Source: Spongilla lacustris
Taxonomy: Eukaryota; Porifera; Demospongiae; Spongillida; Spongillidae
DNA: 64,000 bases
NCBI GenBank assembly: GCA_949361645.1
Contig: OX442436.1
Span: forward strand, 3,472,032 to 3,536,031
Direction of reading: 5' to 3'
Shown here piece by piece: positions 56,001 through 64,000 of the stretch (the first letter of the stretch is position 1; each line of letters starts with the position of its first letter). The notes under the pieces were generated by a model, which was not told the DNA's origin, did not search any database, and saw only the letters and a program-made list of their open reading frames with translations. A program made the translations under genes and the position numbers.

Positions 56001-59000
56001 ATGCAGCCAGGCTCGAATCACCGCGCATTGTTCACCAGCCTGGCCGGAATTTCCCCGTTGACAGATGGTAAGAACGGAATACTAGTTCATTGATTTAGGA
56101 CATGACTAGCCACTAGAGAAGAAGCGGTATAATGGAGAGCCATGCCTTTCTTAGCATTATACAACGCGTTGCACCTCTCGTTATTATCACAAAGACCAAA
56201 AGTAGTGTGCATTTGCTTAACTTAACGGTGTGTGCAATTTTAATTTCCGAAAATCTATGTAGAGCATCCGTATGCGTAGTGTACATGTGAGAATCTATTG
56301 TATTATGTAGCTACACTAGCTGCATGTTTTGTATATAGATCCCTATATAATCAATTCATAATGTATTTCATCCTTAATATTGATCAGTGCTGGCAGACCT
56401 TCCACTCCCATCGTATTATTCAACATCTCTGGAGCAAACAGTTGCTGGGAGAACTTCTCTATCTGCTGAAACAATGAAAGTAGTAAATAGTAATGACACC
56501 ACTCTCAGCATGCAGATAACAAATGCATTAACAGCAGTGGATTGCAGTTTCTTGTAAGTACAACCATTGTTTAAAACTGGTTTCATGTTGTGATATTGCA
56601 GAAAACTTAAGACACCAGCTGTTTTGCAGCCATACACTCGAATCTCTGACTGTCCGCCACTGATTCAGGCTGTGATTAACAACAGGCTGTTACAGCCAAC
56701 AGTGAAAGTAAAGAAGTTGGATCCAGGTAATATTAAATTTTATGTATGGTTAGTTTTACTACTCTTTACATATTTATACTCGTTATGTTTTGTGGCGCAC
56801 AAATATATTCAATTTCTCAAATCATAGTAGAGTATAGTAATGTGGAGAAGACAGAAACTGGTACTAGCACTGGAGTTCGAGGCAGTGAATGCCCTGTAGT
56901 ATTGGAAGGCAAGTGATCAAATTGTGGAATGGTTTGTATATGTAATGCTACTATTTGTATACCAGTTAATGGCAAGGTGTGACGAATGTATGTGTATGTG
57001 TATACCGGTAGTAATTTCATCTATTTCATAGACGCATATGCACACCAAACCTCTCAAAGACCTGGTGTGAAACTTGCAAAAAGTGGTAGAAGAAAGAACT
57101 CAAGAGGCTCTGATGCAGTTGTTAAACCATCAAAGAAATCCAAACTTTTATCCTCAATGGAACCTCACATGAATAAGAAGATTGCAAAACCTAAAACCTT
57201 AGTGGTTTCAATAGAAAGAATTGCTGTCAGCAAACTCTCGACCTCTCTCCCCCAAAAGGATGTCACAATTGCTCAGTTGCCCGTAAAGTTTCCACGGTCT
57301 AAGTTGAAAGGCAAATTTGCCGCGAAGTCATTAGCAAGTAATGGAAGCAATGAAAGTTCTTTTTTGAACAGTATGCCCATGGATACAACAATATCAAGTT
57401 AGTGAAATTATATTGTGTTGGAAAACTACATAACTTTTTTTAAAAATTTTTCAGGTAGTGTTAAAAAAAGCAAGATCAGGAAAGCTGCTGTGATAGGTAG
57501 GAGCTTTAATTTTTCCAGGTGTATTTGTATGACCTTTGTTGGCAACAACAATTATAGTTTTGTCACTGCATTTTTTGCAGTGCATTTACATGTAGATGTG
57601 TACGTGAATTGTCATTTCTGGCAATGTTTACAGTTAATTACTTGGGACGGGTTATGAGAAAATGGCTCATCTAGATTTTTGTCTTGTTAACTGGTTTTGA
57701 TTACTATTTTTTTATTACTATCACATGAAAATTAAATTTTGAAATTAAATCCCTAAGAAACTGTCAGAAAATGATCTAGTATATATTTTTTTACATAAAA
57801 AAAACTATATCACATACTTGCACATGTGTGGTTGATTTCAAGTGTAGCACTAGCAATGCAACAGATTGTCATGCTGTTGATAGCATTAGTACGTAGTTGC
57901 TTTAACTACCATGCAGTTGGTTTAATGGCTTCCCCAAAAAATTGCTAGTCATTATCTTCACAATTTTAAAACCAATACTTAATGTATAGTCGTAATGAAC
58001 AGGGGAAAAACTGAAAAAACAACCCTCAAATTGAGGTTATCAAGTTACACAATGTAGCAGTATATCACCTTCCTATTCCTATTTTCTATAATCAGTAGCA
58101 GCACATCTGTTGGAGGAGGGTCCAATTCACTTCAAATTTGGCATTGATTTTTACAAGCAAATGTGACCACCAACACTGCAAATCACAATGTGCAAACTAT
58201 AGCCTTCAGTATAAAAGTACACATATTTACACATAATAATAATAAAACTATTTTCCATAAGCATATTTTGTTGCCTTGCAATGTAATTCTAATCAAAATT
58301 GCTTGTGCACTATTTGTTCATTATTGAAGTATATGTAAAATTATTCATTACTCAAATAGTAATTGGTCCTATGACGTGAAGATTGGTTTTGCTATTTTTG
58401 ATTGCATCCTTAATCAACTCAATTTGTTTTTACATGTATGCTGTAATACATGACCTCGTAGTTTTTAGTGCAATAGACCACAGGGCACTAAATCTGCTAC
58501 AAAGCTATAGGCATACTTGTACTTATACTGTTACACATGCGTACATTTAGCGTACTGTTCCGTACACCAGGTTCACATTAGCGGTTTATTACCACAAGCT
58601 CTGTTTTTCAGAATTTATACAGTGCAAGTGTGTACTCCTACTTTTAATTTGTACGAATGTTTCTTTTATATTGCATGTAAAGCTTTAAATTTAGTAGTGG
58701 TTGTTATTATATGATAATCCAAGCTCTATGTTCATGGACTCGTTTTATTTGTAGATCATTCAAAGGCCACCAACATAAAGCGTTTCACTGACTTACTTAC
58801 AACTGTCTTTGACAGTGAAGACCATGGTGACGGTAAGCATTTACACCAGAACCGGTGATACTTTATTTAATTCAGCCACAAATTTTGCTTGATATTAGGG
58901 GGAGAGGTCATTCATTTACATGTACCTTTTGTACATGTAAATGCATAATGAAAACTAACAATTTTATTAGCTCCATCTCAACACAAATAAAAAAAATCAA

Positions 59001-62000
59001 ATCAAATTTAAAAAAAAAACATCATTATTATCATGTACTGTAGCAGAAAGATGGGCAGGTCTATAAATGGTGCAAAAAAACATTTCTACTAAAATGGAGT
59101 GAATACCCCCCTCCCCATTCCGTGCCGCCTCATTCTCATCACATATCAGATCATAATGTGAATTTTGGTATCTTACAGAATTCAAATTATTTTCTGTTTT
59201 GTGGCTAGAAATGTTGTTTGCACTATTAATAGACCTGTCCTAAATTTTTCTTAGTGAGAATGAAGTTGGGAATAAGGACGATGTGTAGTGTTAAAAAAAA
59301 CATGTAAGGTAAGGAAGTAGCAAAACAGCTAAGACTTCACTTTCATCAATAATGTTAGTAGTATTTAATTATACCTCTGTGTTGTAACAATATTATGTAC
59401 ATAACAACCTCTTGTTGTATATGTATATCATATCATCAACCATGGATTAAAGTTTTAAGTCAGTAATCTCACCACCTTATATGTTTCCTGTAGGAGATGT
59501 TAGCCGGTTACTTGTCACTCAGGTTGTTACTGAAGTTGCAAAACTAAAGCAGCAAGCAATCTTGAATCAGGTTTGTATTCTGAGGTGTAAAGATATTTTG
59601 TCTAAAGGTAGATTTGTAATGAATCTATAACAGGTACCTGTAGATGACCTTGTAAAACTGATCACCCTGATGGATAAACATGTGTTAGATGCTGCTGAAC
59701 TTCATCTGAATTCCTCATCTGTGAGTTTATAGTCATTGTGTTGGTGTCTGGATGATGCTGCTATATATGCATAGGAGGATGCTGAGTTTGAAGGTCCAAA
59801 GTGGCGGGAACAAATTAGAGAGAGAATATTGCGATCTTTGGATGCATCTCTTGTGGTTTTGCACATCACTACTGCACCAAATATGCCCCAAAAAGTTCAT
59901 TTGGAAGAGGCAATTGAGCAACTTATATCATTGACCAAGTTCCATCTGGAAGCCAATATTTATCCTGAGTTTGATCCTGTTTACAGGGTTGAGAGCAAGG
60001 GTAAGCATTAAAATTACCAGGAACTATTGTTTAAAGTCCTGATCAAATTTCAGTGTTGCATAGGCACATACCGGTACATATACATGTACATGTATATCAA
60101 AATTCAGTTGATTCTAATTATACAATGAACATTTAAGTAGTTGTCTCTATTTTTATGGTTTGTGTGAATTTAACAATGTACATGTACATTTTATGCACTT
60201 ACTAGGCTGACCCTGTGACAAATCATGGGCTGATTCTTTTTTTTTTTTTTTTTTAATGCAGTAATCTACCACCTGGTCTAATATACAGTTACTACATAAC
60301 TTATTAACATGCAAATACTACTTTAAATTATTGTTGTCTCAAAGGAACTACATGTTCTCTGGCCTGTATGATGAGAATGAATCACATTAGATTGCATGCT
60401 TTAATCATAACTGTATGTGATAATGTAACATGACACCAGTACATTGTCATAGGTTGCTAAGTACATATACAGTTTGTGTGGGCAGGCAGTCATTAGTATT
60501 GCTTGCTAGGTATGCATTGCTATTTATACATCAAACCCACAAGTTTGCTAGGCCGAGTATATTAGTTTACGCTGTTGTATGTACATGTATGTAGCAAACT
60601 ATAGTAGATGTTGTAATAAATTACTATAATTTTCAATTCTCTTATCTTTGGGAACCTTATTTTTGCAGTTCTGATCAGTACAAAATATAATGAATTGTGT
60701 TTGTAATTAATATTTACATGATTATTAATGGCAGAAATCAACTATATGTACTTTAATAACGTTTATATGAAAAACACAGGATTTCTGATATATTTTGATA
60801 TCATAAGTACTGTTTTCATCATGCTGTTTTTGCTTTTGAATAGAAACTGGAGTTATGCCCAAACAGAAGCGACGTTTCACTGGAGCCAATGCCAACAAAG
60901 ATGTATTAGCTGTCTACCATAAACTTGTTGAAGTAGTGGAAAACCTTGCTCTTCTTGTGGAGGCACAACCACTCACAGACACCATTGTACTTCAGGTACT
61001 ATGATTATGAAATACATATATTGAAACTGAGCTATGTAAATAGGTTGCCTTTTAAATGGCTGAATTACTTGTACATGCACAAGCTACTGAACAAGTGAAG
61101 GATCTTAGAACTGTACACATATTAATGGACCTTCCACTGTTCCTCTTCTTCAATTATTGTTCCACAGACCATTACCAGGGAAGGGCAACTTTAATAATAT
61201 GAAAAGCAATAATTGAGAAAAAAGAGGCTGCATGTGATGTCAGTTTAAAGGTCCATTTTGCCTATTGTGATAGGGCACACATCTAAGCATATGTTAATTA
61301 TCCCATAAGTGATGCTTATAGATAAAAAGATGTGCTAGAATATACTTCTCAACTGTTAGTATATATTATTATGTACAATGTATGTTTTTCTGAACATTTC
61401 AAGATTTCATCACTGGGCGTTTCTTCATTTTTTGTTGAAAACATCAGTGCCCTGCAATTGAGTGCATTAAGGCTTGCCAGAGCAGTAAGTGGTTATGAAG
61501 CTTATTAAAAATTCTATTCTGTACACTGCTTCTTGTGCTTATCTGAGTACTTGTATTACTTGTGACATATTTGCATGAGAGCCTCAGAGAATAGTGGCAT
61601 ACATTTTAACTTGTTGCTACAGTTGGAAGTTTGATAAAGACATATATAACTGTAACAACGTTATGTGTGTATGTATGCTAGTTGCATAAGGGGGAAAAAC
61701 AAGGCAGGTTCTTTATTTTTATTTCTTTGCTTTAAGTCCTAGCTGCATGCTATCAGATTTGTAGAACCAATTATTCTAAGTCAAGTCTGCGCATGTGCAA
61801 AGTGGCAAAAAAGGTTATCTTAAAAAGTTGTGATATACTTTTTAAGTGCACACCATAATTTGTAATGTAATTTATCTTGTGCATGTGTGTACGTATCCAT
61901 TTCTTTCACCAGGAGCATTCAAATCGCTTCATGCATAAAGGAGTCCTTTCTAGCTATTAATTTGTTCAGTTTGATTTTCATAATGTTCATAAGTACACAT

Positions 62001-63501
62001 TTACTTGCTTGATTCGTGAGTCCCTGCTCTCCATACATTACATGGGACAACAGTTTGCCTACATCATTGGCACACAATTGTGTAGAAAATACACACTTAC
62101 TTTGCACAGATGATATACAAATCAACAAGCTGAACAAATTAATAGCTACAGAACTCCTTTATGTAGGAACTGATATTGTATCCTCAATTTGAATGCTCCT
62201 GCTGAAAGATATGGTGGTCTTGAACCCCATAAGGTATTGATAATGGCATGGAGTTAGTGGAATACATTCTACCATAAAGAAATGATGAGTTGTAAATAGG
62301 AAAACCATTTTATATACGTGTATATAAAACTAGTGCCACTTTCGTGGAAACTGTCCCATTTAATTACCAGTTAAAAAAAAAAAAAAACAAGAAACACATG
62401 TACATGTAGTACTTGATAAGGATGGTATATTTATCAGAATGTTTTAGGAACTTGTACCATTTTTATCTCTTCCCCCCCCCCCCCCCCCCCCCCTGCCCCG
62501 CCTTTTCTTGTTATTAGGTGTTTTCCCGTTATGAGACACATCGTGAGTTAATCATGGAGGACATTTTTGCATCACTTGCACGGCTTCCTACATCTAAGAG
62601 AAATTTACGTACATTCAGGTTAAAATTTTTGCTTCATTTGTCATCTTCCTCTGCAAACATGCAGTGGTTTATGATTGTGAGATGGTCTTATTTATCCTCT
62701 AACAGACTTGCTAACAATCAATGTGTACAGATGGTGACAGCATTGATACTGCAACTCGTCCAATGTATAGTTGCACCTCCTCTTCAAGGCAGAACATCTA
62801 GTCATGAAGAAGGTACTTCAGGTGGAGAAGAAAGTAGAACTAAGAAACTAGTAAGCTCAATCAATCAATCAATCAATCGACCAATTGGCAGTAACCTGCA
62901 CATGTGTATCATCAGCATTTTATAACAGAACATGATATTGATGGAAATTTATATGGTTCTCCACTATACCTACACTGTCTGATTTGTGCTCTAAAATATG
63001 TATTTTAAGAACACGAACTTGTTATAGTCTAGATATCACTTATGAACATAACTAGTCTTGTGCATATTCGCACATCACCAGAAGTAAAGTTTCTTGCAGA
63101 CCTTGATGTACATGTATTTGTATTTGATGTAAAGTAATTTCTCTCTCATACTTATTTGTTCGTTATTACAATTAGAAGTTTCACAAGACAATACATGTGT
63201 ATACTGTAAATTGTTGTGCAGGAGATTAAAAGAAATATTTGTGTACATGTATATGTGGCAATGTTTATAATGTTGAAATATGTGTTAATGTTAAAAGATT
63301 TGTGTGTAAGTGTACATGTGTATGTGTATATGTGTGTGTGCACTGATGCATATGTGATAGTAACCATGAGATGTATTACTACCTTTACATGTACACTTTT
63401 CGTGTTTTACTGATACAGACTGATGTGGACATGTTGGTGGTAAACAGTTATGAACTTGCTCTGAGAACAGGAAAGAATTTCTTATCTACATTCATGCGGA
63501 A
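56001..63501 (+). CDS. NIPBL: Nipped-B-like cohesin loader, 5' part
   Basis: NIPBL/Scc2 loads cohesin on chromatin with MAU2. Fifteen exons give 625 codons before the window ends: 56001-56067, 56388-56553, 56602-56726, 56828-56908, 57032-57397, 57455-57496, 58755-58832, 59494-59570, 59634-59720, 59775-60000, 60844-60995, 61404-61484, 62518-62618, 62706-62850, 63419-63501; all phases agree. The N-terminus (FTSLAGISPLTD, then DLPLPS) matches the MAU2-binding start of animal NIPBL. A short basic, Ser-rich linker (exons 4-6) precedes the helical repeats with IYPEFDPVYR, FFVENISALQL, VFSRYETHREL, SLARLPTSKRN and NSYELALRTGKNFLSTF. The intron after 56908 has a GC donor (AG/GCAAGT). The disordered region is far shorter than in vertebrates. 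Confidence 0.94.
57658..58754. other. NIPBL intron 6
   Basis: AT-rich, with no transposon or gene recognised. Included because it exceeds 1 kb. Confidence 0.45.
60001..60843. other. NIPBL intron 10
   Basis: Contains TACATGTACATGTA-type motifs (60080, 60177, 60579) and a T17 run near 60238. Nothing else seen. Confidence 0.45.
61126..61255. mobile_element. 130-bp MITE with TGGACCTT ends
   Basis: Bounded by TGGACCTTCC at 61126 and its relative AAAGGTCCA ending at 61255. Inner complementary pieces include CTCTTCTTCAATTATTG-like and CAATAATTGAGAAAAAAGAG. Shares terminal bases with the 555-bp element at 18564. In a NIPBL intron. Confidence 0.6.
61890..62357. mobile_element. Old foldback MITE copy H, left end lost
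   Basis: A diverged copy of the foldback family: TAGCTATTAATTTGTTCAGT on the left and AACTGAT...GGTCTTGAACCCCATAAG on the right, ending in GGAAACTGTCCC near 62357. In the NIPBL intron just upstream of exon 13. Confidence 0.7.
62472..62493. repeat. C22 homopolymer beside a splice acceptor
   Basis: 22 consecutive C, 24 nt upstream of the NIPBL exon starting at 62518, occupying the place of the polypyrimidine tract. Confidence 0.95.
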
Positions 63502-63787
63502 GTTAGTAAATTGCTGTTACACAGTTTAATCCACCTGTTGAAATTGTAGTTTTTGCATCGCAATTGTGCTTCAAATATATTGTCTCAAGTTGTATAATTG
63601 AATATGAAGGTGTTATTACATACCATCAAATATGGTAACTCTGCTTTTAAGCACACACATTTATGTACCCAGTAATCTTTTTATAATATAAATAAATGAG
63701 GTAAATGCTGCGTAAGATAAACTAACCTAAAGAAATGGAGCATGTCTAGTTTTTGGGACTTCTTGTTTTGTTCATCTGGTTATAATA

Positions 63788-63822
<35 letters not shown>

Positions 63823-64000
63823 TATTTGGTAAATTTACACCAAAAAGGCAAGTAATGGCAGTGGTTATTGTGGTTGACACTCTTTAAATTTATCTTTGCA
63901 TTTTTGGCTATTGTGGTTATGTCGAGTGACAAGCATTGTGAAACAGATTTTTCAATGAATTATAGCAATTTTGCAGTTTCAGAAGGATAATGTAATTAGA
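63502..64000. other. NIPBL intron, window edge
   Basis: Intron continuing past the window. Holds a (TAA)n/(AAT)n microsatellite at ~63782-63819. Confidence 0.7.

Noticed and set aside
62518..62925. 135-aa single-exon gene
   Set aside because: It is a read-through of two NIPBL exons and their intron; phases and homology support splicing at 62618 and 62706.

Overview
This is a eukaryotic, animal genomic window. The gene set (HSDL2, a GH31 glucosidase, CFAP276, ELOF1, WDR18, NIPBL) is metazoan. Many introns are only 51-61 nt long, others are packed with small transposons, and the palindrome TACATGTA is scattered everywhere. This points to a compact, non-bilaterian marine invertebrate, most likely a demosponge. 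That placement is an inference, not something read directly. No tRNA, rRNA or CRISPR was recognised.

Layout. 1-6770 is a satellite array of ~185-bp monomers in two higher-order forms (periods ~643 bp and 1927 bp). It runs straight into a decayed Penelope-like retroelement with reverse transcriptase and GIY-YIG endonuclease (6.7-9.6 kb), followed by what may be the 5' part of another element copy (to ~10.1 kb). 10.1-13.35 kb is a second, ~178-bp tandem repeat that flips orientation twice and carries an inserted retroelement remnant. 14.0-33.2 kb (minus) is HSDL2, reconstructed as 8 exons (410 aa, C-terminal SKL). Its introns hold foldback MITEs, a complete but dead hAT element with a 6-bp target duplication, a gypsy gag remnant split by a TTAA-flanked element, and a (CA)87 microsatellite touching a splice site. 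34.9-47.4 kb (plus) is a 28-exon secreted GH31 alpha-glucosidase-like gene (930 aa) with a trefoil domain before the catalytic barrel.

The last 14 kb is gene-dense. CFAP276 (minus) and ELOF1 (plus) diverge from one ~310-bp spacer. A small unrecognised plus-strand gene follows. WDR18 (minus, 9 exons) and NIPBL (plus, 15 exons seen, running off the right edge) diverge from a ~240-bp spacer. All exon chains were built by hand from homology, reading phase and splice signals. Every junction in the five main genes is phase-consistent, but there is no transcript evidence.

The genes do not form a pathway. They cover peroxisomal lipid metabolism (HSDL2), lysosomal or secreted glycan breakdown (GH31), ciliary doublet structure (CFAP276), transcription elongation (ELOF1), ribosome biogenesis (WDR18) and cohesin loading (NIPBL). 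The most distinctive features are the layered transposon history, three GC-AG introns, a start codon apparently split by an intron, the trefoil placement in GH31, and a satellite array whose last monomer supplies the start of a retroelement reading frame.
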